DNA of 64,000 nucleotides. Origin: Diploptera punctata (taxonomy: Eukaryota; Arthropoda; Insecta; Blattodea; Blaberidae). Below the pieces are notes generated by a model, which was not told the DNA's origin, searched no databases, and worked only from the letters and a program-made list of their open reading frames with translations. Made by a program: the position numbers and the translations under genes. The first letter of the stretch is position 1; every line of letters starts with the position of its first letter. Location: contig JASPKZ010009710.1 of the NCBI GenBank assembly GCA_030220185.1, forward strand, positions 1 to 64,000. Reading direction: 5' to 3'. Positions 32,746 to 43,527 of the stretch are shown here, piece after piece.

Positions 32746-33244
32746 AATTATATAATAAATATGAAAATCAAATAAAACTACGTTTTACTTTTATTTAATT
32801 AATAATAATAATAATAATAATAATAATTATAATAATATTTTCAGCAACATTTTGTATGGATATTAAAGTTATGTAATAGTGTTGGAATTAAATTATTTAA
32901 TAAATTAATAATTTTAAAATTTAAACAATACCAAATAATAACATACAAATTAAATAATGACATAAATAATCAGTATTAAACGCCCATAGCGCTATGAGAA
33001 ACGTGACAACACCGCATGTCAAGCATTGCCGGGCGGCACCCGCTTTTATATAAACTGTTAACCATCCGAGTGAGGCTATAATACAAGCCAAGAGGTTGAA
33101 GGAATGTACAAGGTCAGTGACAAGATGTACAGAACAACTGTGAGGCAATTTACCTAGCCCGTGAAGTGAAGAAGAACAAATGACACATTCTGGCCGCGAA
33201 TTTATCTTTTTAGAATTAATTAGTTTTGTTAACTTGATACATCA

Positions 33245-33790
33245 GAGTTGTGATGCTAAGCCAACAGTTGGTGGTGTGTGTTGGCAGAGTTGTGATGCTA
33301 AGCCAACAGTTGGTGGTGTGTGTTGGCAGAGTTGTGATGCTAAGCCAACAGTTGGTGGTGTGTGTTGGCAGAGTTGTGATGCTAAGCCAACAGTTGGTGG
33401 TGTGTGTTGGCAGAGTTGTGATGCTAAGCCCAACAGTTGGTGGTGTGTGTTGGCAGAGTTGTGATGCTAAGCCAACAGTTGGTGGTGTGTGTGTGGCAGA
33501 GTTGTGATGCTAAGCCAACAGTTGGTGGTGTGTGTTGGCAGAGTTGTGATGCTAAGCCAACAGTTGGTGGTGTGTGTTGGCAGAGTTGTGATGCTAAGCC
33601 AACAGTTGGTGGTGTGTGTTGGCAGAGTTGTGATGCTAAGCCAACAGTTGGTGGTGTGTGTTGGCAGAGTTGTGATGCTAAGCCAACAGTTGGTGGTGTG
33701 TGTTGGCAGAGTTGTGATGCTAAGCCAACAGTTGGTGGGTGTGGTTGGCAGAGTTGTGATGCTAAGCCAACAGTTGGTGGTGTGTGTTGG
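33245..33790. repeat. Minisatellite, 42-bp unit, 13 copies
   Basis: Units start gagttgtgatgctaagcc at 33245, 33287, 33329, 33371, 33413, 33456, 33499, 33541, 33583, 33625, 33667, 33709 and 33751. Units are nearly identical, with two 1-bp expansions near 33430-33495 and a small rearrangement near 33737. 42 is a multiple of 3, so several frames stay open on both strands. I do not regard this as a gene. Confidence 0.95.
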
Positions 33791-34081
33791 GATATAAACT
33801 GAGTACATAGTTGAGTTCCTGTCTGACCTCAACCTTCTCTGGTTGGCTCCAGTCCAGCTCATCTGACCGGTTTGTATTCACGCCACAGCCTGCACGCAAA
33901 GGGTGCATTTTCCCTTCCATATTCTATGAAACACATTTCCCTGACAGCTGGAAATTTGTTCCTAAATGCGTACCGTCACTTACATATGCAGATATTACTG
34001 TAACCGGTCTTACATAAAGTATTGAAACATATTCATCACATGGGATTCTTATGTAAATTCATGTTTAATGGTGTTAATAAT

Positions 34082-34818
34082 AATAATACACACAGACACT
34101 ATCGAACCCGTAGGTTCATGGCCGCAAGGACATAAGCTCTCCATACATCCCTATCCTGAGCTAATGATTTCCAATCATTCCCTGTATAATCTGCTTCCCT
34201 CAAATCATAGTTAATGTTATTCTCCCACCTCATTCTTGGTCTACCAACTGGGCGTTTTCCCTCTGGCTTTCCTACAAGAAGCTTCCATGCAAGTCTTTCA
34301 TTCCCCATACGTGCAATATGTCCTGCCCATCGCAGTCTACGAGACTTAACTGTTCTTATTATATCCGGCTACCTATAAAGACCATGTAGTTCATTGTTAT
34401 GTAGTCTTCTCCATTCACCTGTCAGTTCATTTATCTTTGGTCCGAACATTTTCCTAAGTACTTTATTCTCAAATACTTGTAATCTCCTTTCCTCTCTTAA
34501 AGTAAGAGTCAATGTTTCGCACCCATATAGCCTAATATAATTGGTAGAATAATAGTTTTATATATTTTCAGTTGAACGTTTTTTGAAAGGAGTTGGGACA
34601 TCAAGAGTCTCTGCAATGCATAATAGCATGCATTTCAAGAATTGAGCCTATGTTTAATTTCTTTGTGCATCTCATTCCTATTTGTGATCATTGTTCCTAG
34701 GTATTTGAATTCAGCCACTTCCTCAAAATTTCCCTCATTTGTCATTAGCTGTCCATTTCCATTATATAATGCATTTCTACGTGTGACCATATATTTAGTT
34801 GTATTGACATTTACTTCC

Positions 34819-34897
<79 letters not shown>

Positions 34898-34898
34898 G
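34082..34898 (-). mobile_element. RTE-B LINE 3' fragment bounded by (AAT)n
   Basis: The minus strand runs from KYMVTRRNALYNGNGQLM, through FKYLGTMITNRNEMHKE, to RMGNERLAWKLLVGKPEG and the 'cgatagtgtctgtg' end. Its 5' limit meets an (AAT)n tract (34819-34898), and AAT is also found at its 3' end (34075-34087). Confidence 0.9.
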
Positions 34899-35252
34899 TA
34901 TGGCCATATTAAACGAATGAACTCAAATAGGCTTACAAAACAGATAGTGGAATTCTACGAAAACAGAAGTAAAGCTCCAGTGGATACTATGAAGTGGATT
35001 GATGAAGTCAAAAAGGACTTAAATTGGCAGGAATTACTAAAGAAGATATCCCAAACAGAGATATATTTAGAATTAAGGTGAATTAGTGGCAAGTTGACCA
35101 AGAGGACAAACCGAAGAAAAAAACTGGACAAACTTGGACAGATGATAGAAAACTAGCTCATAACAAAAAAAAAAAAAAAATGAATGAATTTGGGCTCAAA
35201 GGAAACGCCTCTAAGTACTTTGCGTAGTCCTACATGGGCTCATCCGCAATTA
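34899..35252 (+). mobile_element. RTE-E LINE 3' end
   Basis: YGHIKRMNSNRLTKQIVEF, APVDTMKWIDEVKKD, NWQELLKKISQTEIYLELR, ending in the 3' UTR 'gtactttgcgtagtcctaca' shared with 18846-18885. It lies between two AAT tracts. Confidence 0.82.
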
Positions 35253-35253
35253 A

Positions 35254-35325
<72 letters not shown>
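35253..35325. repeat. (AAT)n microsatellite
   Basis: About 24 AAT units, between RTE-E and RTE-B fragments. Confidence 0.92.
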
Positions 35326-35326
<1 letters not shown>

Positions 35327-35598
35327 GAAATACATTATATAATGGAATTGACAGCTAATAACAAATGAGGGAAATTTTGAAGAAGTGGCTGAATTGAAAT
35401 ATCTATGAACAATGATAACAAATAGAAATGAGATACACAAAGTAATTAAACATGGGCTCACATATAGAAATACATGCTATTATGCATTACAGGACTCTTG
35501 TCGTTCCAACTTCTCTAAAAAAACAAAAACCAAAAAAAAAACGTTAAACTGAAAATATATAAAACTGTTATTCTCCGAGTTATATTAAATGGATGTGA
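35326..35598 (+). mobile_element. RTE-B LINE fragment
   Basis: 'aaatacattatataatggaa' then 'aacaaatgagggaaattttg', to 'atattaaatggatgtgaaa' (the VILYGCE region). It is cut off by the foldback element. Confidence 0.78.
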
Positions 35599-36081
35599 AA
35601 TAAACAATAGTTTTGAAAAATGAAAACAACACGCTTTATTAGAAAACCGAACTAAAAAATGAAAAATAATTTTAATTTCCAACACGCTTGGGATAAAATT
35701 AAAGTGGTCAACAAAAAAATCATCTCCAACACATCTCTAGAATAAAACTAGTTATCTACAAAAAAAAAATAATTTAACCATCAAAAGCGTGGGGTGTTTT
35801 TTATGGTTTTTACATTTTTTCTTAGAGACTTTACTTTTACCAATATCTGTTTATTATCAAATATATTAATTGATACAGAGCACCCCACGCTTTTGATGGT
35901 AAAATTATTTTTTTTGTAGATAACTCTAGTTTTATTCTAGATGTGTTGGAGATGATTCTTTTGTTGACCACTTTAATTTTATCTCAAGGCGTGTTGGAAT
36001 TAAAATTATTTTCATTTTTTAGTTCGGTTTTCTAATAAAGCGTGTTGTTTTAGTTTTTCTAAAACTATTATTTATTTCATG
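35599..36081. repeat. Foldback element, arms of about 205 bp
   Basis: 35599-35808 and 35879-36081 are inverted repeats; outer ends gaaataaacaatagtttt and aaaactattatttatttc, then aacacgctttattagaaaac. The loop is about 70 bp. No coding potential. Confidence 0.85.
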
Positions 36082-36912
36082 TAAAGTAGGTAGGGGCGGT
36101 TCTTCATTTGTGCATATATTATTTTAATTTGGCCAAATTAATCGTTTAGTACATAATATTATTGTAATTTTTATATTGTAATATGACATGTATTTCTCGT
36201 GGTGAGTGGTAGAGAAAGCCACATGGCCTTAACTCCACCAGGCTCAATAACTAATCCTCTGTACAGTGCCAGTGCGTTCCTCACATGATTGTTCCTTATT
36301 ATACATCAATTTGACACAAGTTGAGGGAATATTTTTAATTGTTTTTCACGATGAGAATGTTAATAGCACGTTATAGCTAATGAATCAGAGTGGCAAATTC
36401 TCATGAAACTTCGAGACACACAAAGTAACGGCGAAGCAACAAAACCATGATTTTGCGGAATTCCGTTGTACGACATCAGAAAATAGGCCAGAGCTTGTGA
36501 CACTTCCTCTTACTGATGAGTCACAACAAATCTAATTAATGTTACGTATTCCTCACATCCATATCTCCATTTTTACCTCAGTTTAACCTCTCCCTATTGA
36601 CGAAATATTTAAGATTACAATTGTTTATTAAACAGGGAAACAAAAATTGTGATCTATAAGGTTTTAGTATTTCAATTCCTTCTGCATTTCTTCGTGTTGA
36701 GACTTCAAAGTAGTTTTGAAGTTCCTTAGGACAGGTTACTGGCCCCAGTGGTAGGGCTGCTACCTTTTAGTCTCTGGACAGACATTAGGATACTGCATTT
36801 ACCAGGGATTGGCATTTACTCAGTACCTGATGGGACGGTTATACCGCCGTGACTAGGTCCTCAGAGCCCCGTATGTGAAAACGGGATGCACCACGAGAAG
36901 GTGAGGATGAGC
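36082..36912. other. Unassigned sequence
   Basis: 36212-36250 (agccacatggccttaactcc) resembles the Jockey/CR1-like 3'-UTR motif in antisense. Otherwise unrecognised. Confidence 0.35.
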
Positions 36913-38200
36913 ATTGGGTAGCAGAGGTTATATACACGTCACTATCCCTTACAATTTTTAAGAATTTTAGGGTTAATAAATTCTATCTCCAAGCCACAGT
37001 TAGTCCAAAAACATTCAAGACTAAAAGTGTATAAAACACTGGCTCTTCCAACTCTTTTACATGGTAGCGAACTATGGACGTTGAAACAGAAGGAAATACA
37101 GAGACTTAGATCTGCTGAAATGAGATACCTTCAGAGGACTGCAAGATACACACTTCTAGATCACAAAAAAATGAAGACATCTTAGAAGAATTACAGATGG
37201 AACCTTTAGAAAACACGACAACACCACATTAGGACCAGCAGTATTAACCATCATATCAGATAATGTAGCGAAGAAGGACCTGCTGAAGATGGAACGGATG
37301 TTCTAAAAGGCCTACAGACATAAAGAATACATATTTTATGAGAATTGGGTAGCAGAGGTTATATACACGTCACTATCACTTACAATTTTTATGAATTTTA
37401 GGGTTAATAAATTATATCTTCAAGCCACAGTTAGTCCAAAACATTCAAGACTAAAAGTGTATAAAACACTGGCTCTTCCAACTCTTTTATATGGTAGCGA
37501 ACTATGGACGTTGAAACAGAAGGATATACAGAGACTTAGGTCTGCTGAAATGAGATACCTTCGGAGGACTGCAGGATACACACTACTAGATCACAAAAAA
37601 ATGAAGACATCTTAGAAGAATTACAGATGGAACCTTTAGAAACACGACAACACCACATTAGGACCAGCAGTATTAACCATCATATCAGATAATGTAGCGA
37701 AGAAGGACCTGCTGAGATGGAACGGATGTTCTAAAAGGCCTACAGACATAAAGAATGCATATTTTATGAGAATTGGGTAGCAGAGGTTATATACACGTCA
37801 CTACCCCTTACAATTTTTAAGAATTTTAGGGTTAATAAATTCTATCTCCAAGCCACAGTTAGTCCAAAAACATTCAAGACTAAAAGTGTATAAAACACTG
37901 GCTCTTCCAACTCTTTTATATGGTAGCGACCTATGAACGTTGAAACAGAAGGATATACAGAGACTTAGGTCTGCTGAAATGAGATACCTTCGGAGGACTG
38001 CAAGATACACACTACTAGATCACAAAAAAAAATGAAGACATCTTAGAAGAATTACACATGGAACCTTTAGAAAACAAGACAACACCGCATTAGGACCAGC
38101 AGTATTAACCATATCAGATAATGTAGCGAAGAAGAACCTGCTGAAGATGGAACGGATGTTCTGAAAGGCCTACAGACATAAAGAATACATATTTTATAAG
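36913..38200 (+). repeat. Tandem triplication of a LINE fragment, unit about 429 bp
   Basis: Units at 36913-37343, 37344-37771 and 37772-38200, each starting attgggtagcagaggttata. Each carries an RTE-like segment: RLKVYKTLALPTLLYGSEL, WTLKQKDIQRLRSAEMRYL, RRTAGYTLLDHKK. The middle unit has the longest open frame (37391-37615). Units differ by a few substitutions and single-base indels. Confidence 0.92.
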
Positions 38201-38764
38201 TTGAGGACGACGGATCTTATCTAAGAAGGTATATTTTAACTTATTTTATTTTATTTTATTAACTACCTCCTTTGTTGTTTGTGAAATTAGTGATTTTCTT
38301 TGTTATATCAGCTTCACCTTAGAATGTTCAATCATCAATTCTATTATCTAAAAATAGCGATATCAGGCGGAGAAAACTTGGCAACCCTGCCTGGTACAAC
38401 TGCAAGATCCTGACTTTTCTCCCATCACTTTCACTTTCATAGTACAACAAAGATGAGTGTAAATTCACTTGTTAAAAGGTTTCATAACAAGATTCAAGAT
38501 TAAGATAACACTATTTTAGGAAGATCTTCAAAGCTCCCGAGAAAGAATGCGGAAGTTATGAATTAAAAACACACGTACAGGGGTAAATAGATGCATTAAT
38601 TTTGAGCGTAAAGCTAGTCCATACTTAGCCAGAAGAACCTGTCATGGTGTATACAGCCTCAGGCTATACCAGTAACAGGTCATTATCATACCCGATCGGC
38701 CATATTAATTCCACAGGCTACTTACATCTATGATTAAAATATATTTAATATTTATTAATAACTT
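38201..38764. other. Unassigned sequence
   Basis: No recognisable features. Confidence 0.35.
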
Positions 38765-38882
38765 GAAATAACTAACTCACTGGCAGTATCGAACACGAAG
38801 GTTCCTGGCAGCGGGGATATAAGTTTTTCATACATCGCTGAACTAATGTTTGACAATTATTTACTTCCTCAAATCACAACTA
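38765..38882 (-). mobile_element. RTE-B 3' terminal fragment
   Basis: 'aactaactcactggcagtat' to 'cttcctcaaatcacaac', antisense RTE-B 3' end. Confidence 0.75.
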
Positions 38883-39336
38883 CACTCAGATTCAACCCAG
38901 GAAGTTACTGTGTGTTTGGAATAGGGAACTGGGTTGCCATTTTAACAGTATTTTCTTGAGAGAAATCCTTATATAAAACTGAAGATTGAAACACAGCAGG
39001 TACATAGTTGTAAGTTGTAGCCGTTCAAGTCACCCCCTCTTAAAAAAAAAGTTACCACTTGTCACTGAGCTCGTGCGGATCTGCACTATCCTGTGTGAAA
39101 GTGTCGACTCTCATATTTACTATAAAACTAGTCCGCATGCCGTAAAATAAAAACTATGTTTTTTTAAATGTATAGTACATAGATTTGGAAAAAGTACTGC
39201 TAACCTTGCCGCTCCTCCCCTCCTTAACAAACAAATACCGTTATTATGAGTTTGGCAACATCTACCCTCTGTACGTAGGGGGACACTGGCTTAGCCCATA
39301 AGGTCTGTAGTAACTTCCTGGGTTGAATTAGAATGT
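38883..39336. other. Segment bounded by inverted 19-bp repeats
   Basis: ttcaacccaggaagttact at 38891-38909 is exactly inverted at 39309-39327, with weaker matching outside. It lies between two RTE-B 3' ends. Interior unassigned. Confidence 0.6.
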
Positions 39337-40090
39337 AACTAACTAACTAACTGGCACTATCGAACCCGTAGGTTCACGTCCGCACGGATATAAGCTCTCC
39401 GTGCATCCCTATCCTGCGCTAATGTTTTCCAATCTTTCCCTGTATAATCTACTTCTCTCAAATTATGGTTAATATTATTCTCGCACCTCATTCTTGGTCT
39501 ACCAACTGGGTGTTTTCCCTCTGGTTTTGCTACAAGAAGCTTCTATGCACGTCTTTCACTCCCCATTCGTGCCACATGTCCTGTCCATCGCAATCTAAGA
39601 GGCTTAACTGTTCTCATTATATCTGGCTTCCTATAAAGACCATGTAGTTTACTGATATGTAGTATTCTCCATTCACCTGTCTGTTCATCTCTCTTTGGTC
39701 CAAAAATGTTCCTAAGAACTTTATTCTCAAATACCCGTAATCTCCTTTCCTCCCTAAAGTAAGAGTCCATGTTTCGCATCCATATAATATAACTGGCAGA
39801 ATAATAGTTTTATATATTTTCAGTTTAACGTTTTTTGAAAGGAGTTGGGACATCAAAAGTCTCTGCAATGCATAATAGCACGCATTTCCAGAATTGAGCC
39901 TATGTTTAATTTCTTTGTGCATCTCATTCCTATTTGTGATTATTGTTCCTAGGTATTTGAATTCATCCACTTCTTCAAAATTTTCCTCATTTGTCATTAG
40001 CTGTCCATTTAACACTGTATTTCTACTTGGAACAATAGCTATATTTAATTTTACTTACATTTAATTCCAGCCCCAATTTCTCAATAGTTA
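39337..40090 (-). mobile_element. RTE-B LINE 3' fragment
   Basis: The minus strand encodes NGQLMTNEENFEEVDEFKYL, KLKIYKTIILPVILYGCETW and, in another frame, GPKRDEQTGEWRI and HGLYRKPDIMRTVK. The 3' end aactaactaactaactggca is at 39337. Confidence 0.88.
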
Positions 40091-40183
40091 TTTAATAGAA
40101 TGCGCGAAAATAAAATCAGTTAATCAGCACAAAATTAAAAAACTGCAATTTTGTTAGAAAACGTGTTTCTAGCCTCTAGGTTC

Positions 40184-40462
40184 CACCACTGGCTTAGTAG
40201 GTTCAAGCAGTACGCTAAAATCCGGCAGGTCGCGGGTCGAAGTCCCGATGAGGTCAGGATTTTAAAATTATTCTAAACTCTCTGGAGTCACCATAACACT
40301 AGGATTTAGCCTCTAACAGAAATGAGTGTCAGATCAAATTTCCAGAGCTAAAGACGGGCGGCACGGAGGGCTGACATCTGCCGACTGTACAGAAAGGTGG
40401 GACCATTAACCTCCTACCACCCAAGGACCTCACAAGGCCTGTAGCGCGATCATTTTGCCAAG
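40184..40462 (+). mobile_element. SINE-D
   Basis: Diverged head (ctggcttagtaggttcaagc), B-box-like gggtcgaagtcccgatg, body 'ctctaacagaaatgagtgtc' and 'agggctgacatctgccgact'. It lies between direct repeats of about 30 bp at 40120-40149 and 40489-40518. Confidence 0.75.
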
Positions 40463-40733
40463 ACTAATGAGCGTGAAAGTACAACCAATTAATCAGCACA
40501 AATTTAAAGAACCGCAATCTTTTCACGCTCCATTTGTTAACAAGATTTATGAAAATTATACTCAAATTACTTTCTTCAAGGTTTCAAATAATACTGTTTA
40601 AAATGCATAAAACCTATCGTGACTTTAGTAACAATTTCTAGCTTTATTATCTTCGATTTCTAGGCGTACATATTTAAAACATCTAAAGTCATGGCTTTCC
40701 TAGCAAAAGACAACAGTTCGCAGTAAACTGTTA

Positions 40734-41575
40734 TCTTATATATAAAAATTAAAGTTTGTTTGTTTGTTTGTACTTTGTGCGCGGCCATACCGTTGATCTG
40801 ATTGTGATGGGTGTTTTTGCAAAATGTTCAGGAGATTCCCGGGATGAACATAGGCTATAAGAGAGTTGTCATACTCAACTCCTACACCCTTAAAAATCGC
40901 CCTTTGTAGTGGAAAACGTGAAAAAAGTAGCTCTTTGAACGCTTAAATGGCTTACGCTGCCTAAACCATAACAAATACACAAAATTAATGTACACAGAAT
41001 TGAATATCTCAAAAAGCTCTACAAAAAAAGTCCGCGACAGCATATGTTTATCTCTTACGGATAACTCACAATAACCATTTTTGTCTTTCATTGATATCAA
41101 AAGTCTTGCGCCGTAGCTGAGTGGTTAAGGCAAGAAGTCTTGGCGCAGAACTACGGGACTTACGCTGGTTCGAGTCTGTACGGGGGAAGAAATTTTTCTC
41201 ATGGAATGTCGGCCAGTATGGGACCGGTGCACAGTGGGTCAGAAATGAAATCTAGCTGAAAAAAAAAATGTTTGGACTGTCATCAATTTATATTTTTTTC
41301 ACTCTAATAGGCTATAATTGTTATACGACAGTTCTTAACTTATCTGCAAAGGAGGGTACAATTCTAATGTTCATGACTATGTGACGTCATCATTCACACT
41401 TCTTGAGCCACAACAGAAGGATGTAAGAGGTTTTCTTGCGAACTTCTTTAATAATATATAATTATGTCCCAATTGCTGAATTTTATGGTAAAAAAGTAAC
41501 ATATTTTTATCGTCCGCCCATGACATGAGAATTGAACGTTCGGGCAGGACAACGTCTGCCGGGTGTCACGCTAGT
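40734..41575 (+). mobile_element. Non-autonomous Helitron-like element with a SINE-E insert
   Basis: 5' end TC ttatatataaaaattaaag plus gtttgtttgtttgtac; 3' end 'ggacaacgtctgccgggtg' (hairpin-forming) then CTAGT. Host bases are A at 40733 and T at 41576, fitting Helitron insertion between A and T. No coding sequence. Confidence 0.68.
41105..41246 (+). mobile_element. SINE-E, head fragment
   Basis: cgccgtagctgagtggttaag, B-box-like ctggttcgagtctg, to gccagtatgggaccggtgc. The tail is missing. Confidence 0.8.
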
Positions 41576-41644
41576 TAATAATAAAATATTAGAACAAACT
41601 AACACATTTAACTACATCGGATACTAAGTTACATCTTGTATCTT

Positions 41645-42034
41645 GTAAGCCCATGTTTCCCTTAACAGAGATTTAGGCGCTCTCCCCCTACAGGGAAGAA
41701 TTCGAACCATACTAATTTACTTACACTTTTTTCGTATAGATGTCATTTGAGTGGCCGTCGTCAGCGTTCCGCCTCATACTGACATCTAGGAAACCAAGGT
41801 AGTACTAGGACGAGAAAATTCGGTAAATTTTGCTTAGAGGCCTTTTCATTCAGGCTTAAGGATCTTTTACGAGCCTGAAAATCTTCAGACTCGGGACCCA
41901 CGGCTTGAAGTCCCTCCCGGAGGACTTGCTCCTTGGATTTTTCCGTCCTAAAAAACCCATAGACCCCGGCCGGGTTTGAACCCGCGACCCTCCGGACCAG
42001 AGGCAAGGAGCATAACCACTAGTCCACCGCGGCC
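41645..42034 (-). mobile_element. SINE-C
   Basis: Antisense full-length copy from gtaagcccatgtttccc to accactagtccaccgcggcc. Confidence 0.88.
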
Positions 42035-42059
42035 ATACGAAGAGGAAAAAGATTTTAGT

Positions 42060-42516
42060 GAAAAAAATATATATACAATTTAACAGAGTAACAGGAATTA
42101 TAAATTATATTTTCAAGCCAAACACAGTACAGCAACACAGACGAACAAAACACTGGCCAGACCCATATTATGTTACGGCAGTGAGGCCTGGACAATTCGC
42201 AGTGTAGATGAACACAAGACTAAGTGCGGCAGAAATGAACTTTATGAGACGTACTGCGGGTTACTGAAGAACAGACCATAAAAGGAATTCTGAGATTCTC
42301 AGAGAATTACAAACAGAATCAGTCATGGAATATGTATAAAAATACAGAAACAACTGGAAATCTCACGTAAGAAGAATGAGTAGAACAAGAATACCACGTC
42401 AGATCTTAAATTACCAGCCACCAGGCAAGAGATCTTTGGGCAGACCCTTCAAACGTTGGATTGAGACCGTAACAGACCGCTAGGTCTATCACATGACAGG
42501 AAGAAAAAGAAGATAA
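42060..42516 (+). mobile_element. RTE-C-like LINE 3' fragment
   Basis: Reads KTLARPILCYGSEAWTI, AAEMNFMRRTAGY, YRNNWKSHVRRMSRTRIPR, PPGKRSLGRPFKRWIE with a stop and frameshifts. Tail aggaagaaaaagaag. Confidence 0.8.
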
Positions 42517-43080
42517 ATAAGCTTTAATAAATTAGCTTGCTTCATAAACTTCAGTTAGGAAGCGCCCGTGTCCCCATGCTGGACGTATGACGTATATACA
42601 TATTATTCGCCCAAGTTAAGTCTGCACGGCTGGAGGGGAAGTGTGTTAGCGCTAGTTTCGCCAGATTACTACTCAATGGGAGGGGGAATCCGTAAACACA
42701 TGTGAAATATCACTGCATGGTTGTTAAATTAGTCATTTAGTCGACGATTACTGAAGGTGTCGGATAATTTAAAATAACAGTGTTTGTCATCTCTCTATTA
42801 CCAGCCTCACAACACAAACACAGGGAACGGGAACTGGCAACATGTAATGAGGAAGGCATAGGAGGGACACCTCATTCCCCACAAGCATTATGGTTGCCGG
42901 ATTATTCATTCGATCGAAGACTGTAGGAGACCGGATCATTTTAAAAAAGCACATTATTACCAGCGCTCCCGTCCCAGGCAAATAACACAACACAGGGGAC
43001 AGGAAGTGGCAACATAGAAAGAGAAGGAAGAGAATCGACAGCACATTCCTAGCATATTTTCAGCAAGCAGATGTAACTTG
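42517..43080. repeat. Unassigned sequence with an imperfect duplication, period about 159 bp
   Basis: The segment around attaccag (42797 and 42956), with 'acacaggg' and 'ctggcaacat'/'gtggcaacat', occurs twice, both preceded by related 'cga-gactg-gga' stretches. Confidence 0.5.
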
Positions 43081-43154
43081 GGCGAGTAATACATACATAC
43101 ATACATACATACACACACATAAACAGTATTATTAATATTATTATTATTATTATT

Positions 43155-43487
43155 GTCCACCGCTGTGGTCTCGAGGTAGCGTGCTGTCTTGGTCACGCAG
43201 TGGGCCCGGGTTCGATCTCCGGTCGGGGCAGCTTTTCTGAGTGAGGTTTTTATCGGGGTTTTTCCTCACCTGTAAGACAAATGTCAGGAAAACTTTAAGG
43301 CCCAAACGGTCCCCGAAATCATATGGCCATCATCATCATCCTTATCATTATCATCCTTCACCGGTGTGGAAAGCAACGGGAAGCTACCACACCTACAATT
43401 CCCTAGTAAAGCTGCAAGCATAGCATGAAAATGCTATGATTGCAGTGAAGGACCTGCCTTCGGGCAGAATTACTATGGATGGATGGA
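43155..43487 (+). mobile_element. SINE-A within an (ATT)n tract
   Basis: Complete copy (gtccaccgctgtggtctcga to tactatggatggatgga) between ATT runs at 43135-43154 and 43485-43528. Confidence 0.9.
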
Positions 43488-43527
43488 TTATTATTATTAC
43501 TATTATTATTATTATTATTATTATTAT

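Larger units (their letters stand above)
32270..32804. repeat. Palindromic element with two hammerhead-like motifs
   Basis: Inverted arms 32302-32542 and 32562-32804 around a 19-bp loop. Each arm holds the motif ctgaagaaggtacagtgtac followed by cgaaacagctgt. The outer edge 'caattgagttggtgtttac' recurs at 17042 and, in the other orientation, at 52570. Confidence 0.85.
31881..33077. mobile_element. Composite insert with short inverted ends
   Basis: Left end tcgcctcactatgacgc, right end catccgagtgaggc. CCTCACT is inverted at the two ends, with ctatta/ctataa alongside. The insert carries (AAT)n runs at 32208-32265 and 32804-32828 and the palindromic element at 32270-32804. Confidence 0.5.
31090..33180 (+). 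mobile_element. RTE-A LINE 3' fragment, split into three parts
   Basis: 31090-31444 encodes LGCNFTIDTKTERD, LKFYKTLAVPALLYGSETW and MSFLRRTKGCTR. 31803-31880 continues with KYRDKWIRHVTRLPK. 33078-33180 has the C-terminal end (acaagccaagaggttgaag, gatgtacagaacaactgtga). The interruptions are a reversed LINE (31445-31802) and a composite insert (31881-33077). Confidence 0.82.

Noticed and set aside
33245..33790. CRISPR-like array
   Set aside because: Units are contiguous without unique spacers, and the sequence is clearly eukaryotic.
33180..33862. Repeat-protein genes encoded by the 42-bp array
   Set aside because: Several frames on both strands are open because the unit is a multiple of three; no start context, signal peptide or non-repeat domain.
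26923..35325. Poly-Asn and poly-Leu proteins
   Set aside because: Translation of AAT/ATT microsatellites.
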